Positions 37,678-46,336 are shown, counted from the stretch's first letter. The stretch is 48,720 nucleotides of DNA from Synechococcales cyanobacterium SupBloom_Metag_052 (GCA_016463595.1 JAEMQZ010000005.1:1-48720); one strand, 5' to 3'. Notes: generated from the sequence alone by a model not told the origin. Numbers and translations: made by a program.

Positions 37678-39181
37678 GTGGCAGGGCCACCCAGGGTTCC
37701 AGGGCTGCCATCACCTGCCGGCCCCAGCCGCGGCGCCGCATGCGGCCATCAAGCACGGCCAGGCGTCCGCCGCTGCGGCGCAGGTTGGCCACCGCGCGCT
37801 GCAACCGGCCCAGGGCCTCGGGCAGGAGCAGCTCCCGGAACCAGTCCCGGCCCTGCTGGCGCAGGGCCTGAACCTGGGCGGCGGTGAGGGGCGACTCCAG
37901 GCTGGCCAGGGGCAGGGTGCAGGCGATCACCTGGCAGGGGGCGGGCAGGCGGGCCTGCTGGTCCAGCCACCAGCCCCAGCTGGCGCAGATCACGCCATTG
38001 CTATCGGGAGCAGTGTCTTGATGGACCACCCGGCTGCCGAATTCCGCCGCCAGGCCGCTGGTGAGGCCCCGGCGCAGGCCATCGTCATCGAGCAACACCA
38101 GGGTGAGGCCCTCCTGGCCCAGCACCAGCCTGCGCGCTTGATCAAGCAGGTGGCCTGCGAAGTGGGGGCTGTTGGGCAGGGGCTGGCCAGCCGGGGCAAA
38201 GACCGGCAGCGGGTCCTGCAGGGGTGGATCGCCTAGGGCCACCTCCACCTGGGGCCGGAAGCCGGCCCGGGAGCCAGCGTTGCCGGGGCTACCCAGGCGC
38301 CCGCCGCTGGGGAGTTCCCCCACCAGCAGGGCACCCCGATCGGCGAACAGGCCGGCCAGGGCGGCCAGGGGATCGAGCGGTTGGCGGTGCAGTTGCCAGC
38401 GCAGCAGGCTGGGATTAACCGTGGCCCAGCTGACCCAGTCGCTGCCGCCACAGGCCAGCCAATGGGGCCAGGGCTCCGGTAGGGCCTCCATCAGCGCCAG
38501 TAATTGGCGTAGGGGCGCTTCCTCCTCCGGGCTCACGCCCACCTGCTCCACGGGGCCCTGGGGATGGGCGAAGATCCGCCGGCTGAGCCGTTCATGCAGG
38601 CCCAGCAGGCCGGTGGAGGCGGCGGGCAGGCTGCGGCGCAGCACCTCCCAGTCGTGGTTTTCGATCACCAGGCCCAGGGCGCTGCGCAGCAGCAGCTCCA
38701 GGTTTTCGGCCTCGGGGATCACCAGCTGGCGAGCGCCCAGGCCCTGGGCGCGCCAGGCCTGCACCAGCTGGCGGTGATCGAGCAGCCACAGCCGCGCCTG
38801 GGGCGGGGCGGCCGGGCCCTCCCAGCAGGGCAGGGTCAGGCCGGCGGCCTCGAGTCGGGGCAGTTCCACCTGCAACAGCCTTTGGCGCAGCCCTTCGCTG
38901 ACCACCAGGGCTAGGCCGGTGTCGGTGAGGGCGATGGGCACGAGTAGGGCCAGTAGCCAGCTGGGGTCACTGCCAGGGGCCAGGCGCACCAGGGTTTGAT
39001 CACCGCGCCGCAAGCTGCGGGCCGCCAGGCGGCTGAGGGTGAGGTGGTGGGGCCAGCGGGTTTCCCCCTCCAGCCGGAGGAGTGCCTTGAGCTGCTGGTG
39101 GGCCAGGGCTTCCAACATGGGGCGATCGTAGGAAGCTGGGGCCAGCAAACTGGCGCATCGATGACCGACTGGTTCAGCCAT
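37661..39181 (-). CDS. DinG/XPD-like helicase homologue lacking intact ATPase motifs
   Basis: A 506-residue protein resembling DinG-type superfamily 2 helicases in layout, as annotated in related picocyanobacteria. Where Walker A should be there is APGSDPSW (about 68-75), with no GKT/GKS. The DEAH box is replaced by VIPEAENL (about 154-161). The C-terminal motif VI region is recognisable as LPEALGRLQRAVANLRRSGGR (from 453). The four cluster cysteines of DinG/XPD are not evident. It is probably not an active ATPase. Start: ATG at 39181, or ATG at 39118 (MLEALAHQQLKALLR), which may be the real one. Divergent from tyrA. Confidence 0.65.
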   Translation of the reverse strand: MAEPVGHRCASLLAPASYDRPMLEALAHQQLKALLRLEGETRWPHHLTLSRLAARSLRRGDQTLVRLAPGSDPSWLLALLVPIALTDTGLALVVSEGLRQRLLQVELPRLEAAGLTLPCWEGPAAPPQARLWLLDHRQLVQAWRAQGLGARQLVIPEAENLELLLRSALGLVIENHDWEVLRRSLPAASTGLLGLHERLSRRIFAHPQGPVEQVGVSPEEEAPLRQLLALMEALPEPWPHWLACGGSDWVSWATVNPSLLRWQLHRQPLDPLAALAGLFADRGALLVGELPSGGRLGSPGNAGSRAGFRPQVEVALGDPPLQDPLPVFAPAGQPLPNSPHFAGHLLDQARRLVLGQEGLTLVLLDDDGLRRGLTSGLAAEFGSRVVHQDTAPDSNGVICASWGWWLDQQARLPAPCQVIACTLPLASLESPLTAAQVQALRQQGRDWFRELLLPEALGRLQRAVANLRRSGGRLAVLDGRMRRRGWGRQVMAALEPWVALPRLLPR

Positions 39182-39225
39182 GACCAACGGGGGGGTATAG
39201 CCATCGCCAATCCAGGGGGTCTGCC

Positions 39226-40062
39226 ATGACCATTTCCTGGCGCGATCGTCCAATCGGTGTGGTGGGCCTGGGCCTGATCGGCGGCTCCCTGGCCCTCGAT
39301 TTGCGGGCCCAGGGGTTACGGGTGCAGGCCCTGGTGCACCGGGAGGCCACGGCCCAGCGGGCCCGCCAGCGGGGGCTGGCCGATCAGGTGAGCACCGATC
39401 CGGCCGTGCTGGCCGATTGCGCCCTGGTGGTGCTGGCCCTGCCCCTGGATCGCTTGCTTGAGCCCAGCTCCGAGTTGCTGGGGGCCCTACCGGCCGGTGC
39501 GGTGATTACCGATGTGGGCTCGGTCAAGGGGCCGGTGCTGGATCGCTGGGCCCCCTGGCCCCGCTTTGTGGCCAGCCATCCGATGGCCGGCACGGCGCAA
39601 GCCGGGGTGGAGGCGGGGCTGGCGGGCCTGTTTGCCGGCCGGCCCTGGGTGGCGACGCCCACGGACGCCACCGACCCCGAGGCCCTGGCGGTGGTGAGGG
39701 GCCTGGCCGAGGCAGTGGACGCCCGCTGGATCGAATGCCTGGCCGCGGACCATGACCAGGCCGTGGCCTTGATTTCCCATTTGCCGGTGCTGCTGGGGGC
39801 CGCCCTGATCGAGGCGGCTGGCCAGGCGCCCCTGGCCCGGGCCCTGGCCTCCAGTGGCTTCGCCGACACCAGCCGCGTCGGCGCTGGCAACCCGGAACTG
39901 GGCAGCCTGATGGCCCGATATAACCGCGAAGCGCTGCTGGTAGCCCTGGCCCGCTACCGAACCAGCCTGGCGGTCCTTGAGCAGTTGGTTCAGGGCGGCG
40001 ATTGGCCGGGATTGGAGCAACGGCTCGTCCAGGCCCAGGCCCACAGGCCCGAATTTCTCTGA
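39226..40062 (+). CDS. tyrA: Prephenate/arogenate dehydrogenase
   Basis: TyrA oxidatively decarboxylates prephenate or arogenate in tyrosine synthesis; in cyanobacteria arogenate with NADP is common. The 278-residue product starts with a Rossmann fold, GVVGLGLIGGSLALDL (GxGxxG at 14-19). DVGSVKGPVLD and SHPMAGTAQAGVEA carry the conserved active-site region, with His in ASHPMAG, and DHDQAVALISHLPVLL follows with the second conserved His. The C-terminal helical dimer domain is complete. No ACT or chorismate mutase domain. Confidence 0.96.
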   Translation: MTISWRDRPIGVVGLGLIGGSLALDLRAQGLRVQALVHREATAQRARQRGLADQVSTDPAVLADCALVVLALPLDRLLEPSSELLGALPAGAVITDVGSVKGPVLDRWAPWPRFVASHPMAGTAQAGVEAGLAGLFAGRPWVATPTDATDPEALAVVRGLAEAVDARWIECLAADHDQAVALISHLPVLLGAALIEAAGQAPLARALASSGFADTSRVGAGNPELGSLMARYNREALLVALARYRTSLAVLEQLVQGGDWPGLEQRLVQAQAHRPEFL

Positions 40063-40082
40063 GCTGGAGCCGTTGGAGGGGG

Positions 40083-41705
40083 TCAGTTCTCCTTGAGCCG
40101 CAGGGTCCGGCCCCGGCCCGCCAGGAGCTGGCGGGCCACCATCAGGGCGCAGAGCGATACCCCGGCGGTGCCTTCGCCGGGGTGGATGCCGTCGCCGCAG
40201 AGCCATAGGCCTGGCAGGGGGGTGCGGCTGGCCAGGCCGAAGGGCCCGAAGCGGTCTGGTTGCTGGCCGAGTCCGCCCACAAAGCCAAAGGGGCGGCCGG
40301 TCCAGCGGGCAAAGCCCCTGGGGGTGGCCAGCTCCTGGTGCAGAAACTGCTCCGGTTCGATGCCGAGCAATTCGGTGAGGCCCGCCTGGATGCCCCGTAG
40401 GGCCTGGGCTTTGCGGGCCTGGTAGCTGGCCCGATCGAGGCCAAACCAGGGGCGCGCCGCGGTGAACACGCTGGCGATCACCGTGGCCTGTCCCGCCGGC
40501 GCCCGGCCATCGCCCTCGCGGCTGATCGACACGAACAGGTTGCCGGGGTCGGCCCATTCCAACTGGCCATGCAGGCCGAGGTCTTGGGCTAGGGCCTCGC
40601 GGGGGGCGGCCCCATAGAAGACCAGGGCGCCGGAGGGATCGCCAAAGCCGCTGATGCGGCGGTCGTAGCCCCGGGGCATGGCGTTCCCCAGCAGGCCTTT
40701 GAGCGCCTGGGGGGGCAGGGTCAGCACCACCTCCCGGGCGTCCAGACGCAAGGGTTCACCGCCCTGTCCCCCACCATGGCCGTCCGCCCCAAGGCGACCT
40801 TGCAGGCCGTCCAGGCTCCAACCGCCGCCAGGGATTGGCCGTAAAGCGGTCAGGCGGTGGTTGCAGTGGATCGCGCCGCCGGCCACGGCCAGGGCCTGCT
40901 CCAGGGCGCGGCTTAGTTCCTGCATGGAGCCTTCCAGGTGCCAGAGCCCTAGGGGCTCCTGGGCCATGGCCAGCACGGTGGCGCCATAGAGGGCGGCGGT
41001 GCGATCGGCTGGTTCTTGGGAATAGAGCTTGAGCTGCAGATCGAGGAAGCGGCGTAGGCGGCGATCGCCACCGCAGCCGCTCACGCTCAGCAGGTCGGCC
41101 ACGGTGGCGAAACTGGCCAGGCCGCTGGCCAGGGTGGCCGGGCGGATCGCCTGCAGCAGCTGGGCCAGATCCCAGCCATTGCGGGGCGGCAACACCGGAT
41201 CGCGGCCGGCGAAGGCCCAGTTGCTGCCATGGAGGGCGGCGCAGAGGTCCCAGAAGCGCTCACTGCCGGGGAACTGGCGCCGCCGCTCGGCCCGCCAACG
41301 CTCGGGATCGCGCCAGAGCCGGATCGGCTCCCGTTCGCCGGCCAGCTGCACGCTGCAGCCGGGATCAAGCGGGCTTGCGGCCGGCAGGTCCAGGCCGAAA
41401 TGGTCGAACAGGCGGCGATGGATGCCGCCGCTCTCCAGCCCCGCCACCTGGGTGGCACCCACATCAAAGGTGTAGGGGCCGCGGCGGAAGGTGCCGGCGC
41501 AGCCACCGCTTTGGCTGTGGGCCTCCAGCAGCACCACCTCCAGCCCTTCGCCGGCCAACAGGGCGGCGGCGGTGAGACCGGCGATGCCGGCCCCGACCAC
41601 GGCCACATCGCAGCGCTGGGGGCGATCAAGGGGGGAGCGATCGAGGTTGGGGCGAGCCGTGAGGGGCAGGAGCCAGCACCAGGGGAGCGGGCGGCATGCT
41701 GGCAA
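40083..41705 (-). CDS. crtD: FAD-dependent carotenoid desaturase/isomerase family protein, CrtD type
   Basis: An amine-oxidase-fold flavoprotein of the carotenoid desaturase/isomerase family. Motifs: FAD-binding VAVVGAGIAGLTAAALLAGEG followed by LLEAHSQSGGCAGTFRRG, and the C-terminal GLWLCGDGIHPGEGTAGVSLCA. It best fits cyanobacterial C-3',4' desaturase CrtD, but CrtISO-type isomerases are close and the reaction cannot be fixed by eye. No ATG lies near the fold: a TTG at 41705 gives about 540 residues, while a GTG at 41606 would remove part of the first beta strand. It faces the divergent fructosamine kinase gene 15 bp away. Confidence 0.8.
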   Translation of the reverse strand: MPACRPLPWCWLLPLTARPNLDRSPLDRPQRCDVAVVGAGIAGLTAAALLAGEGLEVVLLEAHSQSGGCAGTFRRGPYTFDVGATQVAGLESGGIHRRLFDHFGLDLPAASPLDPGCSVQLAGEREPIRLWRDPERWRAERRRQFPGSERFWDLCAALHGSNWAFAGRDPVLPPRNGWDLAQLLQAIRPATLASGLASFATVADLLSVSGCGGDRRLRRFLDLQLKLYSQEPADRTAALYGATVLAMAQEPLGLWHLEGSMQELSRALEQALAVAGGAIHCNHRLTALRPIPGGGWSLDGLQGRLGADGHGGGQGGEPLRLDAREVVLTLPPQALKGLLGNAMPRGYDRRISGFGDPSGALVFYGAAPREALAQDLGLHGQLEWADPGNLFVSISREGDGRAPAGQATVIASVFTAARPWFGLDRASYQARKAQALRGIQAGLTELLGIEPEQFLHQELATPRGFARWTGRPFGFVGGLGQQPDRFGPFGLASRTPLPGLWLCGDGIHPGEGTAGVSLCALMVARQLLAGRGRTLRLKEN

Positions 41706-41720
41706 GGGTGTGACGCCAGC

Positions 41721-42665
41721 GTGGATCCGGTGCAGCAGGCCCCCCTGAGCGACTGGCTGGAGCGGCGCCTGGGGGTCCCCTTGGCGGCCCAGAGCCCGGT
41801 GGGAGGGGGCTGCATCCACCAGGCCTGGTGCCTGGATCTGGCCGATGGCCGGCGCCTGTTTGCCAAAACCAATCGCCTCGCCGCGCTGCCCCTGCTGAGG
41901 GCCGAGGCCCATGGCTTGGAGGCCCTGGCGGCCGAGGCCGGGGAGCTGGTGATTCCCCAGCCGCTTGCTTGCGAGGCCTTGGGCGATCGGGCTTTGTTGC
42001 TGCTGGACTGGCTGCCCTTGGCGGGGGCTGGTCCGTCCCTGCCTGGATCACCAGGCTCCGCTCCGCCTCCCTTCGCTAGCCACGCCAACCCAGCCCAGGC
42101 CTGGGGGCGCTTCGGGGCGGCCCTGGCGGACCTGCATCGCCGCAGCCTGGCCAGCAGTGATGGCCGCTTTGGCTGGCAGCAGGACAACTTCATCGGCTCC
42201 GGCCCCCAGGCCAACGGCTGGCTGGCTGGTTGGGGCGAGTTCTTTGCGGAACGGCGTCTGGGTCCCCAGCTGCTCCTGGCTGCCAGGGCGGGCCGGCCCC
42301 TACGCCAGGCGGAAGCGCTATTGGCGCGCCTGCCGGCCTGGCTGGATCAGCACGGGGCCGGGCCCTGCCTGGTCCATGGCGATCTCTGGTCCGGCAACGG
42401 CGGCCTGCTGCAGGATGGCCGCGGTTCGCTTTTTGATCCAGCCGTTTACCGGGGTGACCGGGAAGTGGACCTGGCCATGGCCCGTTTGTTCGGCGGCTTC
42501 CCGGCGCCGTTCTTTGCGGGCTACGAGGGCCGCTGGCCCCTGCCCCCCGGCCACGACCAGCGCCTTGAGATCTACAACCTGTATCACCTGCTCAACCACG
42601 CCAACCTGTTCGGCGGCGGCTACTGGCGCCAGGCCCAGGCCCGTATCGACACCCTGATGGGCTAG
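41721..42665 (+). CDS. Fructosamine kinase family protein
   Basis: A protein-kinase-like-fold enzyme of the fructosamine/ribulosamine kinase family, which phosphorylates sugars on glycated proteins so that they fall off. The 314-residue product has GGGCIHQAWCLDLADGRRLFAKTN (nucleotide loop and Lys), the catalytic loop LVHGDLWSGNGG, then LFDPAVYRGDREVDLAM with the metal Asp. The start is GTG at 41721 (or GTG at 41730); the open frame further upstream overlaps the carotenoid gene on the other strand and is not used. A Pro/Ser-rich insert lies around residues 105-120. Confidence 0.9.
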   Translation: MDPVQQAPLSDWLERRLGVPLAAQSPVGGGCIHQAWCLDLADGRRLFAKTNRLAALPLLRAEAHGLEALAAEAGELVIPQPLACEALGDRALLLLDWLPLAGAGPSLPGSPGSAPPPFASHANPAQAWGRFGAALADLHRRSLASSDGRFGWQQDNFIGSGPQANGWLAGWGEFFAERRLGPQLLLAARAGRPLRQAEALLARLPAWLDQHGAGPCLVHGDLWSGNGGLLQDGRGSLFDPAVYRGDREVDLAMARLFGGFPAPFFAGYEGRWPLPPGHDQRLEIYNLYHLLNHANLFGGGYWRQAQARIDTLMG

Positions 42666-42741
42666 GGACCCTTGGCCAAAAACCCCCCTCCCCCAGCCGA
42701 GTTTTCCCAGGAAAAACTTGGACAGGCAAAAAATTTGCAAC

Positions 42742-42791
42742 AAAAAACCTGCTGAATGGCCCCCGACAGGGAAGGCATTCAGCAGGTTTTT
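42742..42791. terminator. Bidirectional terminator after the fructosamine kinase gene
   Basis: AAAAAA, CCTGCTGAATG, 17-nt loop, CATTCAGCAGG, TTTTT. The 11-bp perfect stem has T runs on both strands, serving the kinase gene (plus) and the CAAD gene (minus). Confidence 0.9.
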
Positions 42792-42814
42792 AGGCCCAAA
42801 GGGCCGATCAAGGC

Positions 42815-43180
42815 TCAGCCCAGGTATTCCTGGCGGAAGGACTGCAATTTGGTCACCACCGCCTGGCGTTTGTCGCTGGTGGTGAGATTGTGCCAGCTCC
42901 AGGTGCCCACTACGACCAGGCCCAGCAGTTCGAGCAGGCCGGGAATCACGGGCAGAAGATTGATGGTGTCGAGCACCCCCTTGATCAGAACCTGGGCGAC
43001 GATGACCGCCACCAGGACTCCGAGACCCTTGCCGAGGCGACCCATCTGGGTCCAATCCACCTGGTCGAGGGTGGCGTTGACCTTGCCAAGGATTTCGCTG
43101 TAGCGCTCGGTGAAGTTGGCGCCAGTGTCTGCGGTAGCGGCGGTCGCCTGCTCCTGTTGGTCGTTGGTCTCGTCGCTCAT
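42815..43180 (-). CDS. CAAD-domain thylakoid membrane protein, CURT1-like
   Basis: A 121-residue protein with a CAAD domain, first described as an insert in cyanobacterial aminoacyl-tRNA synthetases and related to plant CURT1, which bends thylakoid membranes. The N-terminal 30 residues are acidic and Gln/Thr-rich. An amphipathic segment (RYSEILGKVNATLDQVDW) precedes two hydrophobic helices (about 52-72 and 78-96), followed by the basic end TSDKRQAVVTKLQSFRQEYLG. The ATG at 43180 gives MSDETNDQQE; an ATG 18 bases upstream is less likely. Role in membrane architecture is inferred from family. Confidence 0.85.
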   Translation of the reverse strand: MSDETNDQQEQATAATADTGANFTERYSEILGKVNATLDQVDWTQMGRLGKGLGVLVAVIVAQVLIKGVLDTINLLPVIPGLLELLGLVVVGTWSWHNLTTSDKRQAVVTKLQSFRQEYLG

Positions 43181-43220
43181 GTCAACAGTGTTTATCACTC
43201 ATGACCCATAAGGTATCGGT

Positions 43221-43712
43221 GTGAGTCCTTTGTCGCCAGCGCTTTTGCGCCTTAATTTGGATTGGCTGACGATCCTGGTGGGAGTGCTCGCGGCGGCGGC
43301 CCCCGAGGAGGGCTGCGCCTTGCTGCTTGGGCAGCGGATGCTGGTTACCCCGGGGAGAGAACTGCTGCAGGTGAACGAGGTCTGGCCCTGCCAGAACAGA
43401 TGGGAGCCCAAACGCGAACGTTGCCAGCGTTTTTTGCTTGATCCGCGCGAGCAGTTGCTGGCCCAGCGCTGGGCTCGGCAGCGGGGAGTTCAAGTGCTCG
43501 GTTCGGCCCACAGCCACCCGGCCAGCCCAGCGCAGCCCTCCGCCACCGACGTAGAGCTGGCCGTTGGCCCCACCTTGATGGTCATCCGTTCGGGCCTGGT
43601 TGGGGCTGGAGCCGCGGACCAGCCTGGCGGTCCCCTGGCGGGCCTGGGGGCCTGGTGGCTGCCGGGGGACGGGGCTGCGCCCCTGGCCTTGGAGATCCAG
43701 ATCGCGTCCTAA
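43221..43712 (+). CDS. JAMM/MPN+ family metalloprotease
   Basis: A 163-residue zinc protease of the Mov34/JAB family. The JAMM motif is complete: Glu at 29 or 30 (APEEGCALLLG), H97-x-H99-x7-S107-x2-D110 (AHSHPASPAQPSATD). Bacterial members cut a peptide or isopeptide bond after the C-terminal Gly of ubiquitin-like sulfur carriers, or remove adducts from them. The start is a GTG at 43221. The next gene, 131 bp downstream, is a MoeB-rhodanese E1-type enzyme, which makes a joint role in sulfur-carrier metabolism likely. No carrier gene lies in the window. Confidence 0.88.
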   Translation: MSPLSPALLRLNLDWLTILVGVLAAAAPEEGCALLLGQRMLVTPGRELLQVNEVWPCQNRWEPKRERCQRFLLDPREQLLAQRWARQRGVQVLGSAHSHPASPAQPSATDVELAVGPTLMVIRSGLVGAGAADQPGGPLAGLGAWWLPGDGAAPLALEIQIAS

Positions 43713-43843
43713 CCCTCGCCATGGCCGCTGGCGGGATGGCGGACCTGGGCCAGGGCAGGTTTCTATCTCTTGTGATCGAGCCGCCCGGATTCCGATCCGG
43801 TTCAGGCATTTGGGAGAATGGGGATCTGGAGCCGAAACCGTCC

Positions 43844-45016
43844 ATGCTTCCCCCCGATACCACTGGCATCAGCCTGAGCCCCGATGAGGTGGCTCGCTAC
43901 TCCCGGCACCTGATCCTGCCGGAGGTGGGCATGGAGGGCCAGAAGCGCCTGAAGGCCGCCGCCGTGCTCTGCGTTGGCACCGGTGGCCTTGGCTCACCGC
44001 TGCTTCTTTATCTGGCCGCAGCTGGAGTGGGGCGCCTGGGCGTCGTCGATTTTGACGTGGTGGACCACAGCAACCTGCAACGCCAGGTGATCCATGGCAC
44101 CAGCTGGGTCGGTAAACCCAAGATCGAATCGGCCAAGGCCCGGATCCTGGAGATCAACCCCCACTGCCAGGTGGACCTCTACGAGACCGCCCTCACCAGC
44201 GAGAACGCCCTCGAGATCATCGCCGGCTACGACCTGGTCTGCGATGGCACCGACAACTTCCCCACCCGCTACCTGGTCAATGACGCCTGCGTGCTTCTGG
44301 GTAAGCCCAATGTGTATGGCTCGATCTTCCGCTTCGAGGGCCAGGCCACGGTTTTCAACCTCACCAGCGAGAGCCCCAATTACCGCGACCTTTTTCCCGA
44401 GCCGCCGCCGCCGGGCATGGTGCCCTCCTGCGCCGAGGGCGGCGTAGTTGGGGTGCTGCCCGGGATTATTGGCGTGATCCAGGCCACCGAGACCATCAAG
44501 ATCATCACTGGCATTGGCACCACCTTGAGCGGTCGGCTGCTCCTGTTTGATGCCCTGGCGATGAAGTTCCGCGAGCTCAAACTGCGCCCCAACCCCGAGC
44601 GCCCCGTGATCGAGAAACTGATCGATTACCAGGAATTTTGTGGCGTCGGCGGCTCGGCTCCCGGTCAGGAGGAAGCCGGCTCGGTAGAGAGCATCTCGGT
44701 GGGCGAACTCAAGGCCCTGCTTGATGGCGACACCAGTGGGTTGGTGTTGATCGACGTACGCAATCCACCCGAGGCCGACATTGCCGTGATCCCTGGGGCG
44801 ATTTTGATTCCCCTTGATCAAATTGAAAACGGCACGGCGCTTGAGCGCGTGCAGCAGCTGGCGGCGGGCAAAACCCTCTACGTCCATTGCAAGCTGGGGG
44901 GGCGCTCTGCGAAGGCCCTGATTGCCCTAAAGCGCTCCGGCATCGACGGGATCAACGTGGCCGGCGGCATTGACGCTTGGAGCTTGGAGGTGGATTCCAG
45001 CGTGCAGCGCTATTGA
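43844..45016 (+). CDS. moeB: MoeB/ThiF-type sulfur-carrier adenylyltransferase with C-terminal rhodanese domain
   Basis: A 390-residue two-domain protein like MoeZ/MOCS3: an E1-like domain that adenylates the C terminus of MoaD/ThiS-type carriers, and a rhodanese that supplies persulfide sulfur. Seen: SRHLILPEVGMEGQKRL, ATP-binding GTGGLGSP (45-52), DGTDNFPTRYLVND, and PSCAEGGVVGVLPG with Cys196. From about 285 the rhodanese domain ends with active-site loop HCKLGGRS (Cys349). E. coli MoeB has two CxxC zinc pairs; here each site keeps at most one Cys. ATG at 43844 (MLPPDTTGISLS) is chosen. Confidence 0.93.
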   Translation: MLPPDTTGISLSPDEVARYSRHLILPEVGMEGQKRLKAAAVLCVGTGGLGSPLLLYLAAAGVGRLGVVDFDVVDHSNLQRQVIHGTSWVGKPKIESAKARILEINPHCQVDLYETALTSENALEIIAGYDLVCDGTDNFPTRYLVNDACVLLGKPNVYGSIFRFEGQATVFNLTSESPNYRDLFPEPPPPGMVPSCAEGGVVGVLPGIIGVIQATETIKIITGIGTTLSGRLLLFDALAMKFRELKLRPNPERPVIEKLIDYQEFCGVGGSAPGQEEAGSVESISVGELKALLDGDTSGLVLIDVRNPPEADIAVIPGAILIPLDQIENGTALERVQQLAAGKTLYVHCKLGGRSAKALIALKRSGIDGINVAGGIDAWSLEVDSSVQRY

Positions 45017-45047
45017 GCTTGGGAAGCGAAAGACTGCTTTTTGGGCC

Positions 45048-46295
45048 TCAGTAATCCACGCCACGCTTGAGGTCCACGCCCCGTTCGGCGTAGTGCTTGT
45101 GGCAAACCATCTCGGAATGGACACTGGCCAGATCGAAGTAAGCCGGTGGATTTTTGCAGCGGCCGGTAATGATCACCTCCGTTTCTGAGGGTTTGCGCAG
45201 CAGGGTTTGCACGATCGGTTCGACAGGCAGCAGCTCCAGGTCCACGGTGGGGTTGAGCTCATCGAGGATCACGGTTTTGTAAAGGCCGCTGGCGATCGCT
45301 GCCCGGGCGATCTCCCAGGCCCGCTCCGCTTCCACGTAGTCGATCGGCTGCTGCTGGCCGCGCCAAACGATCGCATCGCGGCCGGAGCGCAGGTGGTCGA
45401 CCAGGTGGGGATAGCTCTCGCGTAGGGCGGCAATGGCGGCGTCTTCGGTATAGCCGCTGCCACCCTTGAGCCATTGCAGGATCAGCACCCGGTGGCTCTT
45501 GTCCTGGCTGATGCCGCGGCCAATTGCCTGCAGCGCCTTGCCGAGGGCGCTGGTGGATTTGCCCTTGCCTTCGCCGGTGTAGATCTCGATGCCATCGAGC
45601 CCCGGGTTGGCGGCCCCATCCGGGTAGCCCTCCTCGTCGAGCCAGAGATCCTTGCGGCGATGGGCCCGCATTTCCGAGTGGAGATCGGCGATCTGTACCA
45701 GCTGGCGCGGCGCGCCCCGGCCGGTGACGATCACCTCCATGCCGCCGGGCTTGGCGGCCAGGGTCTGCACCACATCGGCGATGTCGAGCAGGCCCAGGTC
45801 CAGCACCGGGCTCAGTTCATCGAGCACCACCACCGAATAAAGGGCGCTGGCGATCGCTCCCTTGGCGATGTCCCAGCCCCGCTGGGCCTCCTGACGATCG
45901 AATTTGGTGGCTTCATCGGCGGTGAAGAACTCACCGCGGCCGGTGCGCACCTGGTCAATCAGGTGGGGAAAGCCCTGCTGCAGGGCCTCGATCGCGGCGT
46001 CTTCGTCGTAGGAGCGGCCCGGACCCTTCAAAAACCGCAGCAGCAGCACGCGCGTGCGTTTCTGTTCGCAGATGCCCAGGCCGATCGTGCGTAGCACCAC
46101 CCCTAGGGCGGCCTGGCTTTTGCCCTTGCCGTTGCCGTCGTAGACGTGCAGCTGGCCATGGCTGCGCTCACTGGCGTCAGCGGCGGTGCGAATGCCGATA
46201 CCCCGGGAGCTGCCGGCGGTGGAACTACTGCTGGAACGGCGGTTGGCGATGCCTGTCACGGAGGTGCTGCCCTGCAGGGCCATGCCAGGGCTCAT
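45048..46295 (-). CDS. Tandem two-domain CobO/BtuR-like corrinoid adenosyltransferase family protein
   Basis: A 415-residue protein with two copies of the CobO/CobA (BtuR) P-loop fold, which in single form adenosylates cob(I)yrinic acid diamide or cobalamin. Domain 1 (about 45-215) has DGNGKGKSQAALG (P-loop 54-60) and VVLDELSPVLDLG. Domain 2 (about 235-415) has TGEGKGKSTSALG (241-247) and VILDELNPTVDLE. Both halves share EVI(V/I)TGR and DLHSEM-type ends. A single CobO is about 190 residues, so this is an internal duplication or fusion. A Ser-rich N-terminal tail of about 44 residues is likely disordered. Convergent with moeB, divergent from larE. Confidence 0.87.
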   Translation of the reverse strand: MSPGMALQGSTSVTGIANRRSSSSSTAGSSRGIGIRTAADASERSHGQLHVYDGNGKGKSQAALGVVLRTIGLGICEQKRTRVLLLRFLKGPGRSYDEDAAIEALQQGFPHLIDQVRTGRGEFFTADEATKFDRQEAQRGWDIAKGAIASALYSVVVLDELSPVLDLGLLDIADVVQTLAAKPGGMEVIVTGRGAPRQLVQIADLHSEMRAHRRKDLWLDEEGYPDGAANPGLDGIEIYTGEGKGKSTSALGKALQAIGRGISQDKSHRVLILQWLKGGSGYTEDAAIAALRESYPHLVDHLRSGRDAIVWRGQQQPIDYVEAERAWEIARAAIASGLYKTVILDELNPTVDLELLPVEPIVQTLLRKPSETEVIITGRCKNPPAYFDLASVHSEMVCHKHYAERGVDLKRGVDY

Positions 46296-46336
46296 ACCGT
46301 TGAATCCTAACGACGGCCCTGGGGGGCTCCGACTCG

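Noticed and set aside
39487-40557. A 356-codon minus-strand frame covering tyrA and the end of the carotenoid gene.
   Set aside because: It crosses two well-supported genes in another frame, and its sequence is Arg/Gly/Pro-rich without any family signal.
41087-42214. A 375-codon minus-strand frame over the carotenoid gene and kinase gene starts.
   Set aside because: Shadow of the two real genes; low-complexity Ser/Ala/Arg composition.
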